Shown: in pieces, positions 17,838 through 26,626 of the stretch | How positions within the stretch are numbered: the stretch's first letter is position 1 | Layout of the letters: each line of letters begins with the position of its first letter | Assembly (NCBI GenBank): GCA_020632635.1 | Contig: JACKFE010000005.1 | Span: 62,001 to 126,000 of the forward strand | Direction: 5' to 3' | From: Nitrospiraceae bacterium | GTDB lineage: Bacteria > Nitrospirota > Nitrospiria > Nitrospirales > UBA8639 | DNA length: 64,000 nt | The notes under the pieces: model-generated | What the model saw: only the letters and a program-made list of their open reading frames with translations | Told to the model about the DNA's origin: nothing | The model's database searches: none | Program-made: the position numbers and the translations under genes

Positions 17838-18116
17838 ATGAAGCCTACCTTCAAAGAACAATTAATGAGATACCTGGCTGGTAATTTTTCCTGTCAGGAC
17901 GTGGCGAATCTTGTGACCGACTATTTGGAGGGGGCTCTGAGTCCGAAGCAGCGCATTCGATTTCAGATGCACCTTGGATTGTGTTTTGCCTGTCGGAATT
18001 TCTTGAAACAGATGAAATATACCGTGGTGACGCTCAATCAACTACCCACGGATCCGGTCCCCCCTCTGATCAAAGCCGAACTATTGCGGCGCTTTAAAAG
18101 CTGGAAGGCAGAATGA
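17838..18116 (+). CDS. Small zinc-finger anti-sigma-like protein
   Basis: 92 residues, cytoplasmic. The zf-HC2 / ZAS pattern is present: Cys19 in SCQDV, then His46 and HLGLCFAC (H-x3-C-x2-C) in the helix that follows LSPKQRIRFQ. It lies four bases after the ECF sigma gene, and such partners typically hold the sigma factor inactive until a redox or zinc signal. It lacks a transmembrane segment, so it would be a soluble sensor. No sensor domain is visible beyond the finger. Confidence 0.8.
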   Translation: MKPTFKEQLMRYLAGNFSCQDVANLVTDYLEGALSPKQRIRFQMHLGLCFACRNFLKQMKYTVVTLNQLPTDPVPPLIKAELLRRFKSWKAE

Positions 18117-18247
18117 CTTGGCATTAGTGCAATCGAAGGCCAATGAGCTGATCCTCGGTTTCCGAATTATTGATGAAGAAAAGAGTTGATAAGTCTGGTT
18201 CGTTTTCGGTGTTTCTAGGGTTCTTCAATTATTCTGGATCAATTGGA

Positions 18248-18253
18248 TATAAT
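18248..18253 (+). promoter_or_regulatory. Candidate -10 element upstream of the thioredoxin-fold gene
   Basis: A perfect TATAAT lies 26 bases before the ATG at 18279. It sits inside a partial dyad (ATTATTCTGGAT with ATCCAGGATTAT around 18229-18264). A weak -35 candidate (TTCAAT) lies 18 bp upstream. The hexamer match is exact, but the promoter remains an inference. Confidence 0.35.
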
Positions 18254-18278
18254 CCAGGATTATTTTGGTGAGGGTGTA

Positions 18279-18851
18279 ATGGCCTTAACCGTATCTACCA
18301 TGTTGCCTTTAGGCACTTCCATGCCGCATTTTGAACTTCCTGATGTGTGTTCTGGCGTGATGGTCCGTTCATCGGATTTTGTCAACTATGATGCCGTCCT
18401 TGTGATGTTTCTCTGCCGACATTGCCCGTATGTCGTGCATATCAAAAATGAAGTGGCAAGGTTAGGACAAGATTATCAGGGAAAGTCGGTTGGGATAGTG
18501 GCTATTAGCAGTAACGATGCCAAGGCTTATCCCTTGGATGCCCCGCCATCATTGGCTGAGATGGCCAAGGAACTTGGGCTGACCTTTCCACTCTGTTACG
18601 ATGAAACACAAGAAGTGGCGAAAGCTTTTACCGCCGCTTGTACTCCCGATTTTTTTGTATTTGATCGTGGTCTGCAATTGGCTTATCGAGGACAGCTAGA
18701 TGATAGCCGTCCAGGGAATGGAAAGGCTGTGACGGGTCGGGACCTACGGGCTGCCTTGGATGCCATCTTAGCCGGCCAGCCGGTACCCAAAGAGCAGCGC
18801 CCGAGTGCAGGGTGTAATATCAAATGGAAAATCGGATATATTTCTATATAG
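18279..18851 (+). CDS. Thioredoxin-fold (AhpC/TSA-type) protein
   Basis: 190 residues. The active-site CRHC (Cys46, Cys49) in MFLCRHCPYVVHIKNE is the signature of a cytoplasmic thioredoxin-like peroxiredoxin-related family, followed by the GIVAISSND and AKAFTAACTPDFFVFD blocks. No signal peptide, so it acts in the cytoplasm. I chose the ATG at 18279, with GAGGGTG ahead of it; the TTG at 18243 would overlap the promoter-like region. The gene stands alone behind the zinc-finger gene and may be part of its regulon. Confidence 0.85.
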   Translation: MALTVSTMLPLGTSMPHFELPDVCSGVMVRSSDFVNYDAVLVMFLCRHCPYVVHIKNEVARLGQDYQGKSVGIVAISSNDAKAYPLDAPPSLAEMAKELGLTFPLCYDETQEVAKAFTAACTPDFFVFDRGLQLAYRGQLDDSRPGNGKAVTGRDLRAALDAILAGQPVPKEQRPSAGCNIKWKIGYISI

Positions 18852-18901
18852 TAAAGATAGACTCCATCATGGCTTTCCTAACTGGGGCCAGGCGAACCAT
18901 T

Positions 18902-19669
18902 TTATGGTGCTGCCTTAAATATAATATCTCCAAAATAGGCCACGGCTGATTCTTTGGTGTTATCAGTGTCAGTCATGATCGCAACGCCTGATATGGGCGG
19001 CGGGTCTTCTCCAAAGGCTTTCCGGTAGTCCTCCACGATATTCCGTTCTTCTGTGATCCACTGATGGAGTTTAGGTTTGCCACTTTCAATGACAAACATT
19101 TGGACTCGATCGGTATACGGATTGGGAACGGTGGTCCCCACTGGGCTGGTGCTTTCCCAAATGTAATTGATGGCTGCCAAAGGGGGATATTGCCCATATA
19201 CCAATCGAATAGTTTCATATTTTACTTTTTCAAAAAACCCCACTTTCGCGCTATCATAGGCAAACGTAATGTATAGCCGTGCAGGATAATCATCTCCACT
19301 CTTTGTTGTGACATCGCCTTTTTCGAGGATATTTTCAATTTTCCAGCGCCATTGTACGATGGGATAGTCTTTGGGATTAAAATGAAGTTCCCGTGTGAGT
19401 CCAGATGAGGATTGTTTACTGATGGCTTTGACTACCACTTGGCCCTCATCCTGGACTAGCTCATAGAGCGTATGAGTGGGAATCTTTTCAAAAAGTAATG
19501 GTTTCCAGCCCTCCGGATATGTGCCACCGGCTTGGGCCGTGGAGAACGCTCCTACTTCAAGAACCTGAGCATTTTCTGCAGCGGCCTCCCATGGAAAAAG
19601 TCCACTTAGTAAGAAAGAAAGAAGGAACACAGGCACAAATGCTGATCGACAGACGAGATTGGTCATCAT
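18902..19669 (-). CDS. DUF3047 domain exported protein
   Basis: 255 residues with a classical signal peptide (cleavage near AAAE). The mature part matches DUF3047: a beta-sandwich-like pattern with the WRWKIENILEKGDVTTKSGDDYPARLYITFAY block near 110-140 and the NYIWES segment (about 165-170). The role is unknown, although such proteins occur in envelope-associated clusters. The start codon is preceded by GGAGGGA. It is 13 bp downstream of the reductase gene and so is the last gene of that minus-strand set. Confidence 0.75.
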   Translation of the reverse strand: MMTNLVCRSAFVPVFLLSFLLSGLFPWEAAAENAQVLEVGAFSTAQAGGTYPEGWKPLLFEKIPTHTLYELVQDEGQVVVKAISKQSSSGLTRELHFNPKDYPIVQWRWKIENILEKGDVTTKSGDDYPARLYITFAYDSAKVGFFEKVKYETIRLVYGQYPPLAAINYIWESTSPVGTTVPNPYTDRVQMFVIESGKPKLHQWITEERNIVEDYRKAFGEDPPPISGVAIMTDTDNTKESAVAYFGDIIFKAAP

Positions 19670-19682
19670 GGTAATTCCCTCC

Positions 19683-21236
19683 TTACGATCGGGACCAGGA
19701 AAACAGGGTGCGGAGGAATTTTCTTTTGCCTTCCGTCAGAGTTGTTTTTCTCCAGGCGTTGGCGGTTTTTTTCACGACTTCTGCTTGTGTGGGATAGGGG
19801 TGGATGGTACTGGCGATCGTATTGAGCCCAAGTCTCCCTTTCATAGCCAACGTAAACTCACTAATGAGGTCTCCGGCATGAGATGCTACGATGGTGGCCC
19901 CAAGTATGGTATCGGTTCCCTTTTTAACATGAACTCTGGCAAATCCTTGCTCCTCTCCATCCAGAATCGCCCGATCCACGTCATGCAGTGGAAAGGAAAA
20001 GGTGTCGATTGAAATACTTTTGGCGCGGGCATCCTTTTCATAAAGACCCACATGGGCGATTTCTGGTTGAGTATAGGTGGCCCAAGGGATGATGAGGTTT
20101 TCTGTACTGGCATACCCCATCCCGAACGGATGAGGAAACAGGGCATTCTGGATAACGATTTGAGCTTGGGCATCAGCCGTATGGGTAAATTTGAAGGGGG
20201 AGCAAATATCCCCGGCTGCGAAGATGTTTGGATTGCTGGTTTGGAGACGGTGATTGACGTTCACCCCTGTGTGATCATATTCGACCCCGACGGTCTCCAG
20301 CCCCAGTCCGTCAACATTTGGGCTGCGTCCGACGCTGACCAATAATTCATCCACCGGAATGTCGTACTGTTGCCCGTGTGAATCAACGGAGAGGCGTTTT
20401 ACTCCGTCGGTGGCGGTCACGCGCAAGTCTTTCCCGCAGCAGAGCAAGGTGACACCATCTCGAATCATGGATTGCTCCACGATCTCCGCTGCATCACGAT
20501 CTTCATTGGGCAGGATACCATGCATGGTTTCGACTAAATACACTTGACTGCCGAAGCGGGCAAAGCTTTGCGCCATTTCACAGCCTATGGGGCCGGCGCC
20601 AATCACTCCCAGACGTTTCGGGAGTTGGGTGAGCGAAAACAGTGTTTCATTTGTCAGGTACGAAATATCCGCTAACCCTACGATGGGGGGAGCCGAAGGG
20701 TGTGCACCTGTGCATATCACGGCCTTCTTGAATTGGAGGATGGTGCCCCCAACGTCTAAACTATTGGACCCGGTAAATCGTCCAGGTCCGATAAACACAT
20801 CAACCCCAAGCTTGGTGTAGCGATGAGCAGAATCGACATGGCTAATCCGGGCGCGCAGTTTTCGCATCCGTTCCATGGCGGCTCCAAAATCCGTGATGAT
20901 TTTTCCCTCGATCCGCAGGCCAAACTCCTTGGCATCTCGAACTGCCACCCAAGCTTTGGCCGCTCGTATGACGCCTTTGGATGGAACACATCCCACGTTG
21001 AGGCAGTCACCGCCCATGAAATGCCGTTCGATCAAGGCCACTTTGGCACCCAATGCCGAGGCAATCGCGGCGGTCACCAGCCCTGCCGTTCCGGCGCCAA
21101 TGATAACCAGGTTGTATCGGCCGGTCGGGGTGGGATTTGTCCACTGGGGCGGATGGACATTATTGACTAGTTCCTGATTGTATTGGTCATGTGGGGGGAT
21201 GCTTCCGGCAAGGGTTAAGGTCTGGGATATTGTCAT
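19683..21236 (-). CDS. MerA-like pyridine nucleotide-disulfide oxidoreductase
   Basis: 517 residues. The N-terminal FAD motif GAGTAG is followed by the redox disulfide CLNVGC (Cys78, Cys83), a second nucleotide motif GAGPIGCE and the C-terminal dimer interface HPYPTQAE. It belongs to the mercuric reductase/dihydrolipoamide dehydrogenase family. It lacks the N-terminal metal-binding domain and ends in RSWSRS-type basic residues without the vicinal cysteines that bind Hg(II) in MerA, so a mercury role is unlikely. AAGGA precedes the ATG. The adjacent TVP38 gene is a common partner. Confidence 0.8.
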   Translation of the reverse strand: MTISQTLTLAGSIPPHDQYNQELVNNVHPPQWTNPTPTGRYNLVIIGAGTAGLVTAAIASALGAKVALIERHFMGGDCLNVGCVPSKGVIRAAKAWVAVRDAKEFGLRIEGKIITDFGAAMERMRKLRARISHVDSAHRYTKLGVDVFIGPGRFTGSNSLDVGGTILQFKKAVICTGAHPSAPPIVGLADISYLTNETLFSLTQLPKRLGVIGAGPIGCEMAQSFARFGSQVYLVETMHGILPNEDRDAAEIVEQSMIRDGVTLLCCGKDLRVTATDGVKRLSVDSHGQQYDIPVDELLVSVGRSPNVDGLGLETVGVEYDHTGVNVNHRLQTSNPNIFAAGDICSPFKFTHTADAQAQIVIQNALFPHPFGMGYASTENLIIPWATYTQPEIAHVGLYEKDARAKSISIDTFSFPLHDVDRAILDGEEQGFARVHVKKGTDTILGATIVASHAGDLISEFTLAMKGRLGLNTIASTIHPYPTQAEVVKKTANAWRKTTLTEGKRKFLRTLFSWSRS

Positions 21237-21320
21237 GGAGTTCCTTCAGGAAAATCGATCGTGAGCAATGTGAATGTTGTCAATATGGATAGGCAAATGG
21301 TCTTCTTATCTGCCTCTCGG

Positions 21321-22040
21321 TTAAGTCCCTGGTTTTGCTCCCCATTTTCGATAGGCAATTGGTAAGAGTGCTAACAGGCCGAGTAAGGTGAAGGCCAGCA
21401 ACACCGGAGGAGAAGCGATTTCGCTCAAAGAATTGATCGTGCCAAGTTGTCGTCCAGCGAAAGCAAAGACAAAACTTCCCGGAATGATCCCCAGAGCGGT
21501 GGCTAGGGCGTATGTCCCAATGCTGACTCGTGTTAACCCCGAGACGAGATTGACGAGGAAAAATGGAAATGCAGGAATGAGCCGGAGCGTCATGAGATAA
21601 CTGAAGGCATTTTTTGAAAATCCTGCTTGAATGGTTTTCAATCGTGCCCCAAACTTGTGTTCCACCCAATCCCTTAATAGGTAGCGTGCTGCCAGAAATG
21701 CCAAGGTTGCTCCTATGGTAGCTCCAATATTGACGACTATTGTGCCAAGGAAACTTCCAAACAAAAACCCTCCCGTTAGGGTCAGAATTGCGCCCCCTGG
21801 AAGTGAAAAGGCCGTTTGCACAATATAGAGGACAATAAACACGGTTATCGCCACTCCAAAATTTGATGCTGTATAGCTGAGCAAGGCATCCCTATTGGCT
21901 TTTATGGATTCCAGCGATAAATAGGAGCTGAGGTCAAAAAAGAAAAACGCTCCAATGCCTGCGAGGAGGATGAGTGCGGTTATTACCTTCCCGTATGATG
22001 GGCGGGCAGATGCTGGAGATAAGGAGGAGGACTCGGTCAT
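21321..22040 (-). CDS. TVP38/TMEM64 (DedA-related) membrane protein
   Basis: 239 residues, six predicted membrane segments. The SNARE-associated/TVP38 core is visible: GGAILTLTGGFLFGSFLGT, the AFLAARYLLRDW re-entrant region and the RLIPAFPFFLVNLVSGLT motif. Proteins of this superfamily are proposed lipid or ion transport proteins in the inner membrane. AGGGAG precedes the ATG. It sits between two disulfide reductase genes in one minus-strand unit. Confidence 0.85.
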   Translation of the reverse strand: MTESSSLSPASARPSYGKVITALILLAGIGAFFFFDLSSYLSLESIKANRDALLSYTASNFGVAITVFIVLYIVQTAFSLPGGAILTLTGGFLFGSFLGTIVVNIGATIGATLAFLAARYLLRDWVEHKFGARLKTIQAGFSKNAFSYLMTLRLIPAFPFFLVNLVSGLTRVSIGTYALATALGIIPGSFVFAFAGRQLGTINSLSEIASPPVLLAFTLLGLLALLPIAYRKWGAKPGT

Positions 22041-22187
22041 AGTGATCTCCCTGGGGATATAATCAATGTCCCAGTGGGTTTTTTGTCAAGCTCACGTTCA
22101 TTCTTTTTTGTAGTCTGACAGGGGGGCTGATTGTTACGGATCAAACATTCTGGTGAAAGAACGATGATGCGGGCCAATAGTTTGGAT

Positions 22188-23570
22188 TTAGTCCGGTAAT
22201 TGTGCGCTAAGTTCCTCGGCGGGATAGGTCAAAATTTCTGCCAGGGTTGGATGGTAATGAGGGATGCGTTGGAGGTCGCGGACGGTACCTTTGAAGTACA
22301 TGATGGTGATGAGCTCATGAATAAGCTCCGAGGCTTCAGGGCCTACAATATGTCCTCCAAGAATGATTCCAGTTCGTGGGTCGCACAACACTTTGACATG
22401 GCCATGAGTCTCGCCGAGGCATAGGGATTTGCCGTGATCGTTAAAAGGATAGGATGCCACTAAGTAGGGTACGCCGTGCTGGCGACATTCTTTTTCGGAA
22501 AAGCCGACGCTGGCCACTTGGGGGTCGGTAAAGACGACTTGAGCTTTCAAGCGTTGATCAAAATGTTTGGGTGGATTCTTACGATGAACGGCGTTCCATC
22601 CGGCGATCTCTCCTTGTTCGATGGCGATATGGACAATTTCATGAAGCCCGTTGACATCTCCCACTGCGAAGATATGTGGTTGCGAGGTTCGCATCGAGTC
22701 ATCCACTATGATGCGTCCTTGTTTGGTCTCGATGTGAGCCGCAGCTAATTGCAGGCCATCAATATTCGGGCGTCGTCCGAGGGCTTGAAGAATTGTCGTG
22801 GCAGTCGCCTGCTGTGCTTGGCCCTTGTGCAGAAAGTGAACAGTTTTAAATTTTCCCGAAGCTGTCACGTGTTGGATCGTGGTGTTTGTAAAAACTTGCA
22901 TGCCTTCCTCGCGTAGTCGAGCATCTACTGGCATGGCTAAGTCGTCATCAGTGTCGGAAAGGATGTGGGCACTTCGTTGAATGAGCGTGACCTGCACGCC
23001 AATACGAGAAAAGAATTGCGCGAATTCTAAGGCAACAGGTCCGCCTCCCAGGACAATCATGGATTCCGGTATTGTGGTAAGTTCCAATGCGTCATCGCTT
23101 GTGAGATAGCCGGTTTCTTCCAGTCCTGGAATTGGAAGTCTCGTTACCACAGAACCTGTCGCAATAATGAAAGCTTGAGCTGTCAAATGGATAGGGCCTA
23201 CTTGAATGTCTGTTGGAGAAAGAAAATGAGCGTGGTCTTCATAGAGGGTGAAACGATCACTTGTAAGAGAGTGAATGCGATCGTCGGTAAATTCCTGAAT
23301 TAATCGATTTTTTCGACTGATAATGGCAGGCAAATTGACTGTCACCTCTGAAGTCTGAAGACCAAATTCAGTTGCACGACGGATTAATACGGCAATATCG
23401 GATGACCGTAACATTGCTTTAGTGGGCATACAACCTCTCAGGATGCAGAGTCCCCCTAGTGGACCATGATCGATAATGGCCACATCGGCTTTTTCGGCCT
23501 GAGCTATTCGGGCAGCCGCATATCCTGCAGAGCCCCCTCCAATAACTATGATGTCATGTGTGCGTGGCAT
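22188..23570 (-). CDS. Dihydrolipoamide dehydrogenase-like flavoprotein
   Basis: 460 residues. It has the FAD-binding GGGSAG, the redox-active CILRGC (Cys42, Cys47), the NAD(P) motif GGGPVALEF, and the HYHPTLAE dimer signature with its base His. The architecture is that of dihydrolipoamide dehydrogenase or a related NAD(P)H-dependent disulfide reductase; its substrate is unknown, and no lipoyl-bearing complex genes adjoin. It is the first gene of a minus-strand set with the TVP38 protein and a second reductase. The ATG has no strong Shine-Dalgarno. Confidence 0.83.
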   Translation of the reverse strand: MPRTHDIIVIGGGSAGYAAARIAQAEKADVAIIDHGPLGGLCILRGCMPTKAMLRSSDIAVLIRRATEFGLQTSEVTVNLPAIISRKNRLIQEFTDDRIHSLTSDRFTLYEDHAHFLSPTDIQVGPIHLTAQAFIIATGSVVTRLPIPGLEETGYLTSDDALELTTIPESMIVLGGGPVALEFAQFFSRIGVQVTLIQRSAHILSDTDDDLAMPVDARLREEGMQVFTNTTIQHVTASGKFKTVHFLHKGQAQQATATTILQALGRRPNIDGLQLAAAHIETKQGRIIVDDSMRTSQPHIFAVGDVNGLHEIVHIAIEQGEIAGWNAVHRKNPPKHFDQRLKAQVVFTDPQVASVGFSEKECRQHGVPYLVASYPFNDHGKSLCLGETHGHVKVLCDPRTGIILGGHIVGPEASELIHELITIMYFKGTVRDLQRIPHYHPTLAEILTYPAEELSAQLPD

Positions 23571-23905
23571 AGATGACCTGGTTGATGAGTGTAGATGAGA
23601 TTTTTGTCTGTAAGGAGACGAAGCGGTTTTGCTATTTTATCAACCTACCCGCGATAACGAAGCCATTTCTTATAAACTTCGGAGAGGCTGGTTGGCTTCT
23701 CTGTCTGAGACCATCTCCGTTCTTCCTTTTATCGTAATCACCTTTGGACTTTTTCCACGTTCAACTAGGATTTATCAGGAGGGTAAGGATTTCTAAACCA
23801 AACGGTCCCTAATTTCTGATGGATGGAAGAATATGACCCTGTCTGAATATCAGTCGACATTTTCGAATACCTGAGTGTTATGAGCTCAGAGTGCTCAGGG
23901 ATCTG
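23571..23905. other. Gene-free intergenic stretch
   Basis: No supported gene. It lies between the end of the histidine kinase gene and the start of the dihydrolipoamide-dehydrogenase-like gene, so it should contain the promoter of the minus-strand redox set. No clear hexamers or terminator hairpin were seen. Confidence 0.4.
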
Positions 23906-25495
23906 CTAAGTGTGATCTAGGGAGGGGGCAGAGGCGATGCCTAGTACTTGTTGAACTTTTTCAATTAAATCTTCGACTTGAAATGGTTTTTGAATAAATG
24001 CATTGACGCCCAGATTGTTAAAATGTTTCATCGTCTCGATCTCAGCGTATCCGCTAGAAATCAGAATTGGGACCGAGGGACTCAAATGCCGAATTTTTTT
24101 GCAAAGTAGTCCACCATCCATGTTGGGCATGGTGAGATCTAGCAAGATGAGAGCGATTTGATTCTGGTGTTGAGTGAACAAGCTCATACCGGAATATCCA
24201 TCATTCGCTACCAATGGCTCCATTCCAATTTCTCGGAGAATCAGGGAGCAAGCTTCACGAACATCTTCTTCATCATCAACTACAAGAACTTTCATCGACT
24301 GTGAAGATGACGTTGGTTTGGCATCTGGAATGATTACCCTCGTTGGCCCTGGCTTAACTGGCTTATGGGAAATGGGAAAGAGTAACCAAAATTCTGAGCC
24401 TTGTCCTTCTTGGCTTTGAACGGCTAATGCGGCGCTATGGGCACGAATAATCCCCAAAAGGGCTGCTAATCCCAATCCGCGACCAGGAAGTTTTGTTGTG
24501 AAGAATGGATCGAAGATTTTGGGAATTAGTTCTGTTTTTATTCCGCAGCCGGTATCTATAATCTTGAGACTTACGCAAGGCCCCCAGGGAAGGTCTCCAA
24601 TAATATGAAAGGGGCGAAAATCTTCCTTGGAAGAATCAATAGTCTTTAGGCGAAAGGTGATTGTGCCCTCGTGCTCTCCGATGGCTTCCGCAGCGTTGAG
24701 GGTGATATTCATGACCATTTGACGTAGCTGGGCTCGATCGCCTCTGATGAATGGAACGGATTCATCTGATTCTATTTTCAACGTGATTCTTTTGGAAATA
24801 GAGGAGCGGATAAAGGATTTCATCTCTTTAATCAAGGTAGTGAATGAAAGCGATTGAAATTCGAGTTTAGTTTTGCCTGCAAAGGTCAACATCTGATTAG
24901 CTAATTCACCACCTCGAATTCCGGACCGTTCAATGCATTGAAGATGTTCCCTCGCTGGAGAATCAGGTGGTAGCGTTCGAAGTGCCAATCCGGCTCGAGC
25001 TACTACTGTCATCAATAGGTTATTGAAATCATGGGCAATTCCCCCAGCTAGGACCCCCAAGCTTTCCAGTTTTTGAGCGTATTGGCGTTCTTGTTCGTGT
25101 CGCCTGTGATCTTCTTCTGCTTTTCGTCTATCAGAAATATCACGCAAAAAAACTAAAAACCAGGTTTGACGATCCCCCGCCATATTCAGGACTCTCAATT
25201 CGACTGGGAGAGGCTGATCGCTCGTTCCAATAAGATCAATCTCATAAGGGCGGTTGCTTGAGGTGGAAAATCCAAATGGGGCTCCATACAGTTCAGTCTC
25301 AGAACGTTGGAACATTTGTTGAGCGGCGCTATTACTATAGAGGATTTTTTTGTCATCATTGAGGATAAGAACCCCATCGGAATTTTTATCAATGATATCC
25401 CGGAATTGCCAGGCTTCGGTAATCCCAATTTGGGGTTTTGCTTTGGGAAGGTCAGGACTTTTAATTTTGCTTTCCCATGACTTATCCATATCCAA
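23906..25495 (-). CDS. Hybrid sensor histidine kinase with C-terminal receiver domain
   Basis: 529 residues, no membrane segment. The order is PAS domain (about 28-120), HisKA helix with the phosphoacceptor in AHDFNN (His155), HATPase core (N-box MNITLNAAEA; G1 DTGCG; G2 GRGLGLA), then a receiver (about 405-520) with an acidic pair VVDDEE and the phosphoacceptor Asp in LLDLTMPN. It should be a cytoplasmic phosphorelay sensor. It lies downstream of, and in the same direction as, the polysaccharide export operon. That neighbourhood suggests a link to biofilm control, but it is separated by about 320 bp. Confidence 0.88.
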   Translation of the reverse strand: MDMDKSWESKIKSPDLPKAKPQIGITEAWQFRDIIDKNSDGVLILNDDKKILYSNSAAQQMFQRSETELYGAPFGFSTSSNRPYEIDLIGTSDQPLPVELRVLNMAGDRQTWFLVFLRDISDRRKAEEDHRRHEQERQYAQKLESLGVLAGGIAHDFNNLLMTVVARAGLALRTLPPDSPAREHLQCIERSGIRGGELANQMLTFAGKTKLEFQSLSFTTLIKEMKSFIRSSISKRITLKIESDESVPFIRGDRAQLRQMVMNITLNAAEAIGEHEGTITFRLKTIDSSKEDFRPFHIIGDLPWGPCVSLKIIDTGCGIKTELIPKIFDPFFTTKLPGRGLGLAALLGIIRAHSAALAVQSQEGQGSEFWLLFPISHKPVKPGPTRVIIPDAKPTSSSQSMKVLVVDDEEDVREACSLILREIGMEPLVANDGYSGMSLFTQHQNQIALILLDLTMPNMDGGLLCKKIRHLSPSVPILISSGYAEIETMKHFNNLGVNAFIQKPFQVEDLIEKVQQVLGIASAPSLDHT

Positions 25496-25818
25496 ACGGT
25501 TTTCCTTCTATCTAACAGTGTGTAAGCAGATCAGTAATGCCAAGGTAAGAGTGAGGAGAATTTATTGTTGAAGTCTTAGATTGATGTGGAAGAAATAAAC
25601 AAAAAATGGAACTAAACTAGATGTTGGATTTTTTAGTGAAATGGTTTTCTGAATTGAAGATGTATCAATTAGAGTAGCTTAACCCTAGTGACTTTTCAAC
25701 TTGAGCAAGTCTCTAGGGAATGTCTTGCCTAAACGTTTTTGTTAGACCTGAATGCGGTAAAGGAGGTATTGGGAAATTTTATGACATTAACGTGGGTAGC
25801 AGGTATCAGGCTTGGTAA
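25496..25818. other. AT-rich intergenic stretch
   Basis: Lies between the last gene of the export operon and the hybrid kinase gene. The DNA is AT-rich, with several T and A tracts. No gene or strong terminator was seen. It probably holds the promoter of the kinase gene. Confidence 0.4.
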
Positions 25819-26616
25819 TTATAAATACTTGTAAAGGAGTTCAGGGATATGAAATTTTCTTTTTGTGAAGACCATGCCGAGGAGATTGCCCTCTCGCATG
25901 AGTATTAAATCTTTCACATTTTTCGCTACAACTGCGCGAGTTTTTTCTGCTTCTACCACTAATACAATTCCATCGACAGACTCACAAAGAGCCAGACTAT
26001 CTGGAGTGATACTGGCGGGTGAAGAATCAATGAGAATAAGAGAAAATTGATCTCGAATCATCTCCCACATTTCGGTTGGCCGAAGAAATGTACGGTCTGT
26101 AAGTGCGGATTGTGTCTTTGAAGAGAGCGTGGCAAGAAATAGGTTGGACTTATCGACCTGAGATGCCACTCCGTCGATGGCTTTGCCTTCCTTGAGCACA
26201 TGATCCAGGGGTGGTTTAGCCGGGATGCCAAAGGCTTGGTATTGAGAGGGATTGATGAGGTCCGCCTCCACCAGTAGGACTGGTTTGGTGCTGTGTTGAG
26301 CGGCAACCATGGCAAATTCTCGAACAAGGGTAGACGTTCCTTCTCCTTTTCGTGAGCCAATAAACTGGATTACATTTTTATCGGGTCCAGGTAGCAATGC
26401 GGCGATATTTTGTGCAAGAAGAAGAAGGTCGTTTTCTTTATGAAATCTCTGAAGGGAAGCCGATGGTTTAAATTGTACTAATGCGGAAGGTGTATCTGTG
26501 GTTGGAACTGGCGTAGAGGAAGCTTCCACCGTAGTCAGTGGAGGGTTATTAGTATTTTTGGCGGAGGAAAGCCGCTCTTCATAGGCGATTTGCAGCGCGT
26601 CATAGATCTTACTCAT
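25819..26616 (-). CDS. CpsD/CapB-like tyrosine-kinase-type P-loop ATPase
   Basis: 265 residues. It has the P-loop GSRKGEGTST (87-96), a second acidic strand motif LLVEADL and a LILIDSSP Walker B-like element, as in BY-kinases that regulate exopolysaccharide chain length. It lacks the extended Tyr cluster of active Wzc/CapB C-termini: the tail ends in YKYL with two Tyr. It should contact the Wzz-like protein at the inner membrane. It is the last gene of a tightly packed minus-strand operon (10 bp from the ATPase gene) of the exosortase-associated type. Confidence 0.85.
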   Translation of the reverse strand: MSKIYDALQIAYEERLSSAKNTNNPPLTTVEASSTPVPTTDTPSALVQFKPSASLQRFHKENDLLLLAQNIAALLPGPDKNVIQFIGSRKGEGTSTLVREFAMVAAQHSTKPVLLVEADLINPSQYQAFGIPAKPPLDHVLKEGKAIDGVASQVDKSNLFLATLSSKTQSALTDRTFLRPTEMWEMIRDQFSLILIDSSPASITPDSLALCESVDGIVLVVEAEKTRAVVAKNVKDLILMREGNLLGMVFTKRKFHIPELLYKYL

Positions 26617-26626
26617 AGGGTAATCC

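Noticed and set aside
19683..21236. True mercuric reductase (MerA)
   Set aside because: No N-terminal HMA domain, no C-terminal Cys-Cys pair and no merR, merT or merP genes around it.
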